64,000 nucleotides of DNA. Origin: Eulemur rufifrons (lineage: Eukaryota > Chordata > Mammalia > Primates > Lemuridae). Below are positions 37,976 to 49,824 of this stretch, one piece after another. The position numbers and the translations under genes are program-made. Under the pieces are notes generated by a model that saw nothing but the letters and a program-made list of their open reading frames with translations, did not search any database and had not been told where the DNA came from. Positions within the stretch are counted from its first letter, which is position 1, and each line of letters begins with the position of its first letter. Where the stretch lies: the NCBI RefSeq assembly GCF_041146395.1, contig NW_027182922.1, positions 423,501-487,500 on the forward strand, given 5' to 3'.

Positions 37976-38779
37976 TAGGGTTAGGGTTGGGGTTAGGGGT
38001 TTCGAGTTAGGGGTTCGGTTTCGAGTCAGGGTTAAGTGGTAGGGATTAGTGAATAGGGTTAGAGTTAGTGTTACGAGTTATGTGTTAAGTCTGGTTAGGG
38101 GGCCAGGGTAAGGTTTAGCTTTGGAGTTAGCGTTAGGGTTAGGGTTTAGGGTTAAGGGATAGGGTTAGGGTTAAGGGTTAGGCTTAGGGTTAGGGTTCAG
38201 GTTTAGGGTTAGGGTCAGGGTTAAGGGTTAGGGTCAGGGTTAACAGTTAGGGTTAGGGGGTTAGGGATAGGTTTAGGGTTAAGGGTCAAGGCTATGGTTC
38301 AGGTTTAAGGTTAGCATTAGGGGGTTAGCGTTAGTGTTAACTGTAGGTCAGTGTTGGGTTTAGATCTCTAGGCATTAGGGTAAAGGTTAGGGTTAGGTTT
38401 AAGAGTTAGGGTTATGTTTAATGGTTAGGATTGGGATTAGCCTGAAGAGTTAGGGTTAAGGTTAGGGGTTATGACTAAGGATCAACGGTTAGGGTTATTT
38501 TTATGTGTAGGGTTAGCGTAAGGGGTTAGGGTTATTGTTAGTGTTGTTCGGAGGGTTAAGGTTAGGGTTGGCGTTTCACAATTAGGGATTAGGTGTTATG
38601 GTTATGGCTAGGAGTTAGGGTTAGAATTACGGTATAGGTCTTGTTCTCAGGGTGTCATGCATTAACGTTATGATAAGGGCTTAAAGTTAGGGTTACGGTG
38701 AGCTTTACCTGTTAAGGTGAGCAGTAGGATCAGGGTTAGGTGTTATGTTCTGGGTTAGGGTTATGGGTGAAGGGTAGGG

Positions 38780-38962
38780 TTTATCCTTAGGGCACGGGCC
38801 CTGTATGCACTAGGAGGCGAAGTTAGCGATCTGTGATGATCCCTGGGAACCCATTCTTTAGTACGCAGTGTATGGGCCTCTGGGTTTCATGCAGGACACT
38901 GTGGTAGAGCGGGCTTTCAAGCATGGCTTAGTAGGATTGTAGGCTTTCAAAACTCTGAGAAT
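38780..38962 (-). repeat. A2' core (inverted) with a 17-bp internal deletion
   Basis: Compared with the core at 34698-34895, 17 bp including AAGCAAGAAG are missing. One of two flanking TCTGAGA copies remains (38954-38960). This is the pattern left by slippage or microhomology between 7-bp direct repeats. Confidence 0.85.
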
Positions 38963-39203
38963 TAGATTTCGGGTTAGGATTACGGCACGGTTTAGGGATG
39001 AAGATTAGTGTTAGGGTGAGGGCTTAGGGTTTGGGGTTAGGGTTAGGGGTAGGGTTCATCGTTAGGATTACGTTTAGGCAGTAGGGTTATGGGTTAGGAA
39101 TAGGGTAAGGGTTTAATGTTAGTGTTGGGCGTTAGGTCAGGGCTTAAGTTTAGGGTTAGGGGTTAGTGTTAGAGTTAGTGTTAGGGCTTAGATTTAGAGG
39201 TTA

Positions 39204-39392
39204 TTTTAAGGGCACAGGACCTGTGTAATCTATGGTGAGAAGTGTGCGGAATGGGTCATCGCCACACCACACCATCGTACCCTAGGCCTTGGGCCCAGAC
39301 CTACATGTAGGTCTCAGGCAGAGCCTCTTCTCACGCATGGCATGGTTTTATTGTAGACTTGGCTAACTCTGAGAATGGAGGAAGTGTGAGAA
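39204..39392 (-). repeat. Diverged B core (inverted)
   Basis: Keeps GGGCACAGGACCTGTGTAAT, GACCTACATGTAGGTCTCAG and the GTGTGAGAAT edge, but differs from other B cores by a CACCACACCATCGTACCCTA segment. It has no partner on the left arm. Confidence 0.8.
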
Positions 39393-40170
39393 TTATGGTT
39401 ATGATTAGGGTTAGGTGTTTGGGGTTAGGGGTTAGTGTTCGAGTGAGGGTTAGGGGTTAGGGATTAGGGGTTAGGGTTAATGTTAGCATTAGGGGTTAAC
39501 GGTTAGGGTTGGGTTAGGGACTAGGGTTAGATTTAGGGTTGGGGTAGGGTTAGGGTTAGGGGTTAGGGTTAGGGTTAAGGGATAGGATTAGGGTTAAGGG
39601 TTAAGGCTTAGGGTTAGCATTAAGGGATGGGTTAGGGTTAAGGGTTAGGGTTATGGTCCGAGTTAAGGGTTAGGATGAGGGTTAACAGTTAGGGTTATAA
39701 GTTAGGGATAGTGTTAGGATTAAGGTCTAGGGTTAGGGTTAGAGGTAGTTTTACTGCTAAGATTAGGTCTAGGCATTAAGGTAAGGGTTAGTGTTAGGGT
39801 TAGGTTTAATTGTTAGGATTAGGATCAGAATTAAGGGTTAGGCTTAGGGTTAGGGGATAGGGTTAGGGTTTAGGGTAAACTTTTAAGGTTATGTTTAGGG
39901 ATAAGGTTAGGGTTAGCGTTTAAGGTTAGGGTTAGTATTAGGGTTGTTTGTAGGGTTAAGGTAATGTTTAGTGGTTAGAATTAGGGTTAGGGATTAGGGG
40001 TTACTGTTATGGCTAGGAGTTTGGGTTAGTATTAAGTGATAGGGGTTGTTCTTAGCATAAGTGTTATGCATTAACGTTAGAATAAGTGGTTAAAGTTAGG
40101 TTTACGGTGAGGTTTATGTGTTAAGGTGAGCAATAGGATCAGGGTTAGAATTATGAGTGAGGGGTAGGGT

Positions 40171-40367
40171 TTTGCTTAGGGTATGGGCCCTGTCTGCCCT
40201 AGGAGTGGGATTGAGGGGGATGCGATTGTCACCAGAAACCCACTCTATCGTATGCAGGGTATGGGCCCATGGGTTTCTTGTAGGACACTCTGGCAGAGCC
40301 TGATTTCACGCATGGTAAAGGAGGATTGTAAGCTTTCCAATCCCTAAGAAAGTAAGAAGTCTGAGAA
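40171..40367 (-). repeat. Diverged A core (inverted)
   Basis: A-type core with GGCCCATGGGTTTCTTGTAG and AAGAAAGTAAGAAGTCTGAG. The start-to-start distance to the previous A core (1405 bp) is shorter than the standard 1.66 kb. Confidence 0.82.
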
Positions 40368-40696
40368 TTAGATTTAGGGTTAGGATTATCGTTATGGTTA
40401 GGGATGAAGTTTAATCTTAGGGTGAGGGCTTCGGGTAAGGGGATAGGGTTAGTTTTAGGGTTAAAAGTTACTGTTAGGTTTAACAGTTACAGTTAGACTT
40501 AGGGTTTAGGTTTAGGGTTAGGGTTAAGCTTAGGGGTTACGGTTTGGTACAGGGTTAGGGTTAAGTGTTAGGGTTAGGGTTAAAGATCATGACTAGGGTT
40601 AGAGTTAAGGGTTAGTTTGAGTGTTAACAGTTAGGGTTAAGGATAACTTTTCGGGTTAGGGTTTAGGATTAGTGTTCGGGCTGAGATTTAGCGGTT

Positions 40697-40884
40697 AGTT
40701 TAAGGGCACAGGACCTGTTTAATCTATGGTGAGAGTGGTGCACAGGGTCGCTGCGACACGACACCACCATACGCTGGGCCTTGGGCCAAGACCTACATAC
40801 AGGGCTCAGGTGGAGCCTCTTCTCACGCATGACATGGCTGTATTGTAGGCTTGGTTAACTCTGAGAATGGAAGAAGTGTGAGAA
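40697..40884 (-). repeat. Diverged B core (inverted) next to the orientation switch
   Basis: Runs from TTTAAGGGCACAGGACCTGT to GGAAGAAGTGTGAGAA, only a few bases before the switch to CCCTAA orientation. Confidence 0.82.
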
Positions 40885-40990
40885 ATCGGGTTAGGGCTGG
40901 CTGTAGGTGTTTTTAACCCCTAACCCTAACACTAACCCCAAGGTTAAATCTAACCGTAACCCTTACGCCAACCCTAACCCTAACCCTAAC
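40885..40990. other. TTAGGG-to-CCCTAA orientation switch
   Basis: Left of about 40900 the strand reads TTAGGG type (ATCGGGTTAGGGCTGGC). After TGTAGGTGTTTTT it reads TTAACCCCTAACCCTAAC. The right side then enters the second half of a B core at 40991 (CCCTCTCACTGTAGAATAAA). The first half of the right-hand B core is missing. This arrangement, with G-rich then C-rich strands meeting, is the orientation produced by joining two chromosome ends. It can also arise by inversion within an interstitial block, and both flanks here are already degenerate. Confidence 0.85.
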
Positions 40991-41555
40991 CCCTCTCACT
41001 GTAGAATAAACAGGTCCTGTGCCCTTAAACTAACCGCTAAATCTAAGCCCTAACATCAACCCTAACCTCTGACCCTAAACCTAAGCCCTGAGCCTAAAGC
41101 CCAACACTAACTCTAAACTCTTACCCTAAAGCTAATCCCTAACCCTAATGCTAACCCCTAAACATAACCCTAACTGTGAACCCTAAACCTAACCCTAACC
41201 TCGAGCGCTAACCATAGCACTTAACTCTAACCCTAAACCTAACATGAACCCTTAATCCTAACACTAACCCTAACCCTAACTCTTAACTTTAACCCTGACT
41301 GTTAACCCTCACACTAACCTTTAAACCTAACCTTAATCGTAATCTTTAACCCTAAACCTAATATTTAACCCTAATCCTGTACCAAACCCTAAACCCTAAC
41401 CTTAAACCTAACCGTAAACCTTAACCCTGAACCTAACTGTAACGGTTAAAACTAAGAGTAACCTGTAACGCTACCCGTAACCCCTAACTCTAAGCCTTCA
41501 CCCTAACACTAACCTTGATCCTTAACCCGAACCCTAACCCTAACCCTAAATCTAA
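40991..41555 (+). repeat. Partial B core and body
   Basis: A 5'-truncated B core (40991-41040, ending CCCTTAAAC) followed by degenerate CCCTAA up to the next A core. Confidence 0.8.
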
Positions 41556-43653
41556 TTCTCAGTCTTCTTGCTTTCTTAGAGTTTAGAAAGCCTACAATCC
41601 TCCCATTCCATGCGTGAAAGGAGGCTCTTCCACTGTGTCCTGAATGAACCGCTGGGGCCCATAACCAGAGTACGATAGAGTGGGTTCCTGGTGACAATCC
41701 CAGCCCCCTAACTCCCGCCCCCCGCCTAATGCAGACAAGGCTGGTGTCCTAAGCATAAACTCTACACCTCACCCAAAACTCTAACCCTGAAAATAACGTT
41801 TAACCCTGATTCTATTGCTCACCTTAGAATGTAAACCTCACTGTAACCTGAACTTTAACCTCTTATCCTAACGTTAATGCATAACACTTACCCTGAGAAT
41901 AACCCCTATCCCATAATTCTAACCCTATCTCCTAGTCATAACTGTAACAACTAATCCCTAACCCTAATTCTAAACCACTAACACTAACTGTTACCCTACG
42001 TAGTTACTGTTACGGTAACCTACTGTTACACTAACACTGAACCTAACCCTTACTCCTAACGCCAAAGCTATGGCTAAAAATAATGCTAACCCTTGACCCT
42101 TTACCCTAACTCCTAACCCTAATCCTAATCCTAACCACTAAACCCAAACTTAGCTCTTAACCCTAACCCTAAACCTTACCCTGACGCCTAGACCTAACAC
42201 TAACACTAAACTAACACCTAACCCTAATCATAACCCCTAAAGCTAATCCTAACCCTGAACCCTAAACCTAACCCTAACACTTAATACTAACTATATCCCT
42301 AACCCCTAACCCTAACCCTAGCCGTTAACCCTCACCCTAACCCTTAAACCGGACCCTAACACTAAATCTTAACCCTAACACTAAATTTTAACCCTAAACC
42401 TACGCCCAACCCTTAACCATAATCCTATCCCTTAACCCTAAACCTAACCCCTAACCCTAAACCTAACACTAACCCCAATCCTAATTCTAACCATAGCCCT
42501 TAATACATCACTACGCCTAACCCCTAACCCTAACCCCTAATGCTAACCCTAACACTGAACCCTAAACCTAACCCTATCCCTAACCCTTAAACATAACTCT
42601 ATCCCTAACCAATAATCCTAAGCCTAATCTTTAACCCTCACCCTAGAGCTTAACTCGAACCGTAACCCTAAGCCTAAACCCCAACCCTAACACTTAACAC
42701 AAACCCTAAGCCTTAACACTTAACCCCAATCCTATCCTTTAACCCTAACACTAACCCTGATGCCTAATCCTAACCCTAACACTAACCCCAACCATAAATC
42801 TAACCCTAGCCCCTAACGCAAAACTAACCCCTAACCCCTAACCCCTAACCCTAACACTAACCCTAAATCCTAGTCCCTAACCACTAAACCTCACTTGAAC
42901 CCTAACCCCTAACACCAAACCCTTAACCCTAACCATAACCCTATTTCTCACACTACTTCCATTCTCAGAGTTAACCAAGCTTAAAATACAACCATGCAAT
43001 GTGTGAGTAGAGTTTCTGCATGAGTCCTGCAAGTAGGTCTGGGCCAAAGGCCCAGGATCCGATGGTGTGGTGTCGCATGGAAACATTCTGCACCCTTCTC
43101 ACCATAGATTACACAGGTCCTGTACCCTTAAACTAACCGCTAAATCAAAGCCCAAACACTGACCCTAACCCCTAACCCTAAACCTAAGCCCTGACCCTAA
43201 TGCCCAACACTAACACTAAACGCTTACCCTAAACCTAACCCCTAAATGTAACCTTAACCATGAACCCTAAACCTAACCCAAACCCCTAACCCTAACCATA
43301 ACACTTAACTCTAACCCTAAACCTAACATGAGCACTTAACCCTAACCCTAACCCATAACCCTAACACTTAACCTTAACCCTAACCGTTAACCCTCACACT
43401 AAACCTTAACCCTAACCCTAATCCTAATCTTTAAGCCTAAACCTAGCACTTAACCCTTACCCTGTACCAAAACCTAACCCCTAATCTTAACCCTAACCGT
43501 AAACCTTAAAGCTTAACCCTAAACCTAACTGTAACTGTTAAACCTAACACTAACCTTTAACCCTGACCCTAACCAAAACCCCTAACCCTAAGCCCTCACC
43601 ATAACAGTAACCTATATTGCTAACCCTAACCCTAATCCTAGCCCTAAATTTAA
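41556..43653 (+). repeat. Diverged unit: A1-like core plus B core, 2.1 kb
   Basis: A1-like core 41556-41760 (GTGGGTTCCTGGTGACAATC), B core 42945-43138. The A-to-B distance of 1389 bp is about 430 bp longer than in the 1.66-kb units. A rearranged patch with an imperfect hairpin lies at 42000-42023. Confidence 0.85.
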
Positions 43654-44733
43654 TTCTCAGACTTCTTGCTTTCTCAGAGTTTACAAAGCCTACAATCCTC
43701 CCATGCCATGTGTAGAAGGAGGCTCGGCCACTGTGTCCGGCATGAAACCAGGGGGCCCATACCCAGCATATGATAGAATGGCTTCTGGCATCTATCCCAG
43801 CCCCCTAAGCCCCCTCCTAGAGCAGGGAGGGCTCGTGATATAAGCATAAACACTACCCCTCACCCATAACCCTAACCCTGAACATCACAGCTCACCCTGA
43901 TACTATTGCTCACCTTAACACATCAACCTCACCATAACTCTAACTTGAACCCGTTATCCTAACGTTAATGCATAAGACTTACCCTAAGAACAACCCCTAT
44001 CCCTTAATTCTAACCCTAACTCCTAGCCACAATTATAACACCTAATCCCTAAGGCTAATTCAAAACTGCTAAACATTACCTTACCCCTACAAACAACCCT
44101 AACACTAACCCTAACCCTAACCGCTAACCCTAACCGTACACCTAAAAATAACCGTAACACTTGACACTTAACCCTAACCCCTAACCTTAACCCTAACCCT
44201 TAACCTTGATCCTAATCCTAACAATTAAACCTAACCCTAACTCTTAAGCCTAACACTAACACGTACCCTAACGCCTAGACCTAACCCTAAGAGTAAACGT
44301 AACCCCTAACCCTAACCCTAATCCCTAATGCTAACCCTAACACTGAACCCTAATCCTAAGCCTTAAACCTAACTCTATCCTTAAGCCATAAGCCTAGCCC
44401 TAACTGTTAACCCCACACTAACCCTTAACTCGAACTGTAACCCTAACCCTTAAAACTAAACCTAACACTTAACGCTAACCCTAAGCCTTAACGCTTAACC
44501 CTTATCCTATCCCTTAACCCTAACCCTAACCCCTAATGCTAACCATAACCCCACCATAAATCTAACCCTAGCCCCTAACCCAACCCTAACCCCTAAACCC
44601 TAACCCTATCACTAAACCCAACACCTACTCCCTAACCCCTAATCCTCACTCGAAGCTTAAGCCCTAACCCTAAGCCCTCTCCCTGACTAATCTTCATTCC
44701 TAACTCTAACCATAATCCTAACCCTAAATCTAA
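43654..44733 (+). repeat. Diverged 1.08-kb unit with A core
   Basis: The core 43654-43860 has unusual sequence (GGCTTCTGGCATCTATCCC, AGAGCAGGGAGGGCTCGTG). No B core precedes the next A core. Confidence 0.83.
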
Positions 44734-46431
44734 TTCTCAGACTTCTTGCTATCTCAGAGTTTTAAAAGCCTACAATTCTCCAAAGCCATGCGTGAAAGCT
44801 GGCTCTACCACAGTGTCCTGCATGAAACCCAGGAGCCCATACTCTGTGTACAATAGAGTGGGTTCCTGGGGACAATCACGGCCCCCTAACTCCCCCTGCT
44901 AGTGCTGACAGGGCCTATGCCCTAAGCAAAAACCCTGCACCTCACCCATAACCCTAACCCTGAACATAACACCTAACCCTGATGTTATTGTTCACCTTAA
45001 CACGTAAACCTCACTGTAACCCTAACTTTTACCCCCTATCCTAATGTTATTGAATAACACTTACCCTAAGAACAAACCCTATCCCTTAATTCTAAGCCTA
45101 ACTCCTAGCATAACCGTAACACCTAATCCCTAACCTTAATTCTCAACTGTTAAACTTTACCTTCACCCTACAAACAACCCTAACACTAACCCTAACTCTA
45201 ACCGCTAACCCTAACCCTAACCATTACACTGATCATAATCCTAACAATTAAACCTAACCCTAATTCTTAACCCTAACACGAACCATTACCATAATGCCTA
45301 GACCTAACCCTAACTGTAACCCTAACCCCTAACCGCTAATGCTAACCCTAACCCCGAACCCTAAACCTAACCCTAACCCTATCCCTTAAACCTATTACTA
45401 TCCCTAAACCATTACCCTAATCGCAACTGTTAACCCTCACTCTCACCCTTAACTTGGACCGAAACCCTAACCCTTAACCCTAACCTTAACCCTTACTGCT
45501 AATCTTAAGCCTTCACCCTTTACCTTAATCCTATCTCGTAAGCCTAACCCTAAGGCTGACCCCTAACCCGCCCGAACATTAACCCTAACCCTAAATCTAA
45601 CGCTAGCCCCTTACAAAAACCTAACACCTAACCCCTGACACACTAATCCTAACTTCTAATTCCTAACAGCTAAACTTCACTCAAACCCTAACCTCTAACC
45701 CTAAACACATAACCCTAACCATAACCCTAATTCTCACACTTCCTCCGTTCTCAGAGTTGACCAAGCCTACAATAGAGCCATGCCACAAATGAGAAGAGGC
45801 TCTGCCTGAGTCCTGCATGTAGGTCTGGGCCCGAGGCCCAGGTACGATGGTGTGGTGTTGAGGCGACCCAGTCTGCACCCTTCCCACCATAGATTAAACA
45901 GAGCATGTGCCCTTAAACTAACCACTAAATCTAAGCCCTAACACTAAACCTAAATCCTAACCCTAAACCTCGGCCCTTATCCTAACGCCCAACAGTAACA
46001 CTAAACACTCACCCTAAACTTAACCCGTAACCCGAACCCCTAAATGTAACCCTAACCATGAACCCTAAACCTAACCCTAACCTCTAGCCATAACCATAAC
46101 ACTTAACTCTAACCCTAAACGTTACACGAAGCCTTATTCCTAACCCTAACCCCAACCGTAACACTTAATCTTGACCCTTACCATTAACCCTCACACTAAC
46201 CCTTAACCCTAACCCTAATCCTAATCTTTAACCATAAACCTAACACTGAAGCCTAACCCTGTGCCAAACGCTAAAACCAAACCTTAACCCTAACCCTGAA
46301 ACTTAACCGTAAACGTAACTGTAACTATTAAAAATAACACTAACCTTTAACGCTAACCCCTAACCCTCAGAGGCCACCCTAACACTAATCTTCCTCTCTA
46401 AACATTACCATAATCCTACCCCTAAATCTAA
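44734..46431 (+). repeat. Diverged 1.70-kb A + B unit
   Basis: A core 44734-44940 (GGTTCCTGGGGACAATCACG), B core 45731-45920 with a short deletion relative to other B cores (CCCAGGTACGATGGTGTGG). Confidence 0.85.
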
Positions 46432-48110
46432 TTCTCAGACTTCTTGCTTTCTCAGAGTTAAGAAAGCCTACAATCCTCCCATGCCATGAGTAAAAGGGGG
46501 CTCTTCCACTGTGTCCTGCATGAAACCCAGGAGCCCATACCCAGCGTATGATAGAGTGCGTTCCCGGGGACAATCCCATCCCTCTAACCCCCGCCCCCCA
46601 CCCAGTGCAGACAGGGACCGTACGCTAAGTATAAACACTATCCCTAACAGATAACCCTCACCCTCAATATAAAACCTGACCCTGAACCTATTGCTCACCT
46701 TAAAACATAAACCTCTCCGAAACCCTAACTTATTCCCTTATCTTAACATTAATGTATAACACCCTGAGAAGAAGCCCTATCCCATAATTCTAAATCTAAT
46801 CCCCAGCCATAACCCTAACACCTCATCCCTAATTCTAAAATGCCAACCCTACCTTCACCCTACCAACAACCCTAACTCTAACCCTAAAGGCTTACCCTAA
46901 CCCTACGCCTAAAAATAACCCTAACCATTGATCCTTAGTCATAACCCCTAAACCTTAACCCTAACCCTTCACGCTAATCCCAATCCTAACCATTAAACAT
47001 AACCCTACTTAACCCTACCGCTAACCTCTACCCTAATGCCTAGATATCTAACCCCAACACTGACCTACAGTTAACACTAATCCTAACCCCGAATCCTAAC
47101 CTTAAAGCTGAACCATAAACCTAACCCTTAACCCTAACCCTATCCCTAACCCCCTAACCCTAACCCTAACTGTTAAGCCTCACCCTAACATTAACCCTGA
47201 CTCTAACCCTATCCCTTAACCCTAACCCCTAACCGTAACGCTAACCACAACCCTAAACCTAACCCTGGCCCCCTAACCCAGACTTAACACCTTACCCCTA
47301 ACACTAACTCTAACCCTAACCACTAATCCCTAGCACCTGACCCTGACTCGAAACCTAACCCCTAACTCGAAACCCCTAAACCGAAACCTAACCCTAATTC
47401 TCACACTACTTCCATTCCCAGAGTGAAGCAAGCCTAAAATACAGCCATGCCATGTGTGAGATGAGGCTCCGCCTGAGTCCTGCATGTAGGTTTTGTCCCA
47501 AGGCCCAGGGAATGATGTTGTGCTTTCGTGGTGACTCAGACCACACCCCTGTCACCGTAGATTAACCAGGTCCAGTGTCCTTAAACTGACCGCTAAATCT
47601 AAGCCCTACCACCAACCCTAACCCCTGACCCTGAACCTAAGCCCCGAGCCTAAAGCCCAACACTAACTCCAAACACTTACCCTAAATCTAATCCCTATCC
47701 TTAATGCTAAACCCTAAACGTAACCCTAACCGTGAACAGTAAACCTAACCCTAACCTCTAACACAAATCCTAACACATAACTCTAACCCTAAAACTAACC
47801 CTAACCATTAACCCTGAACCTAAACCCTAACCCTATCCCTTAACCTTAACCTTAACCATTAACTCTCATGCTAACCTTTAATCCTAACCCTAATCCTAAT
47901 CTTCAACCCTAAACCTAACACAACCCTAACCCTGTACCAAACCCTAACCCCTCATATTAACCCTATCCACAAACCTCAACCCTAAAATGAACTGTAACCG
48001 TTAAACCTAACAGTAACCTTAAACCGTAACCCTAATCTGTAACCCTATCCCCTCACCATAACACTACACTTCAACCTGAACCCTAACCATAATCCTAACC
48101 CTAAATCTAA
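46432..48110 (+). repeat. 1.68-kb unit with A3 core and B core
   Basis: A3 core 46432-46634 and B core 47398-47590. The second half resembles the standard A2 + B unit closely, so this looks like a hybrid of an A3 start and an A2-unit body. Confidence 0.87.
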
Positions 48111-49294
48111 TTCTCAGACTTCTTGCTTTCTTAGAGTTTAGAAAGCCTGCAATCCTCCCATGCCATGTGGGAAAGGAGGCTCTACCACTGTGTCCTGCAT
48201 GAAAACCACGGGCCCATACCCAGAGTCTGATACAGTGGGTTCCCAGTGACAATCCCAGCCCCCTAACCTCGCCCCAGCTTAATGTAGACAGGGCCCGTGC
48301 GCTAAGCATAAACAATACCTTTAACAGATAACCCTAACCCTGAACATAGCACCTAACCCTGTTCCTATTTCTCCCCTTAACACGTAAACCTCACCGTGAG
48401 CCTAACTTTAACCTCTTATCCTAACGTTAATGCATAACCCATTTCCTGAGAACATCCCCTATCCAATAATTCTAACCCTATCTCCTAGTCATAACTGTAA
48501 CACCTAATCCCTAACCCTAATTCTCAACCGCTAAGCCTAACCGTAACGCTGCCTACAACCCTAACACTGACAGGAACCTTTACTTCTAACCCCAACGCTA
48601 TGCCTAACAAAAGCCCTAACCCTTCACCGTCACCCTAATCCCTACGCATTACCCTAACCCTTAACCGTAATCCTAATCCTAACCATTAAACCTAACCCTA
48701 GCTCTTAAAGCTAACCCTAAACCTTACCCTCACGACTAGACCTAACCCTGACACTAACCTAACACCTAACACTAACCATAACCCCTAAAGCTAACCCTAA
48801 CCCTAAACCCTAAACCTAACCCTAACACTGATCCTTCACTATATCCCTAACCCCTAAGCCTAATCCTAACTGTTAACCCTCACCCTAACACTTAAACTGG
48901 ACCATAACACTAAACATTAACCCTAACACTAAACTTTAACCCTAACCATAAGCCCAACACTTAACCCTAATCCTATCCCTTAACCCTAAGCCTAAACCTA
49001 ACCCCTAACCCTAAACCTAACCCTAACCCCAACCCTAACACTTAATCTTGACCCTTACCATTAACCCTCACACTAACCCTAATCCTAATCTTTAACCATA
49101 AAGCTAACACTGAAGCCTAACCCTGTGTCAAACGCTAAACCCAAACCTTAACCCTAACCCTCAAACTTAACCATAAACCTAACTGTAACTGTTAAACCTA
49201 ACACTAACCTCTAACGCTAACCCTTAACCCTAAGACCCCACCTTAACACTAACCCTAACCCTAAACATTATCATAATCCTACCCCTAAATCTAA
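48111..49294 (+). repeat. 1.18-kb unit with A1 core, shortened body
   Basis: A1 core 48111-48312 with a GC tract reduced to CCTCGCCCCAGC. The long-unit body stops before the CAGTAAGGAAG marker and continues into the sequence that precedes A3 cores (CTGAAGCCTAACCCTGTGTC), indicating a fusion of two unit types. Confidence 0.85.
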
Positions 49295-49824
49295 TTCTCG
49301 GACTTCTTGCTTTCTTAGAGTTTAGAAAGCCTAAAATCCTCCCATGCCATGAGTAAAAGGGGGCTCTGCAGCTCTCTCTTGCATGAAACCAGGAGCCCAT
49401 ACCTAGCGTATGATAGAGTGGGTTCCCGGGGAAATCCCATCCCCGTAACCCCAGCCCCCCGCCCAGTGCAGACAGAGCCTGTACGCTAAATATAAACACT
49501 ACCCCTAACAGATAACCCTCACCCTGAACATAGCACCTGACCCTGATCCTATTGCTCACCTTAAAACATAAACCTCCCCGTAACCCTAACTTATCCCCTT
49601 ATCTTAACGTTAATGCATAACACACTGAGAAGGAGCCCTATCCCATAATTCTAATCCTAACCCCTAGCCATAACCGTAACACTTCATCCTTAATTCTAAA
49701 ATGCCAACCCTAACCTTCACCCTACCAACAACCCTAACCCTAACCCTAATCCCTAACCCTAAGCCCTCACCCTATCACTAATCCTCATCCCTAAACCGTA
49801 CCATAATACTAACTCTAAATCTAA
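49295..49824 (+). repeat. 530-bp unit with A3 core
   Basis: A3 core 49295-49498; direct counterpart of 13693-14222 with identical spacing to the following A2' core. Confidence 0.88.

Larger units (their letters stand above)
33574..40890 (-). repeat. Degenerate telomere-like HOR array, TTAGGG orientation
   Basis: Same family as the left block, reverse-complemented: TTAGGG variants with inverted cores. In minus-strand order from the outside in, the cores at 38962 (A2'), 37975 (B), 37241 (A1), 35426 (A3), 34895 (A2') and 34102 (D) match the left-block order A2, B, A1, A3, A2', D. Coordinate sums drift from 49220 to 48994 through small indels. Outside 38962 the two sides no longer correspond: the left has a long A1 unit, the right has further A/B units. 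Confidence 0.93.
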
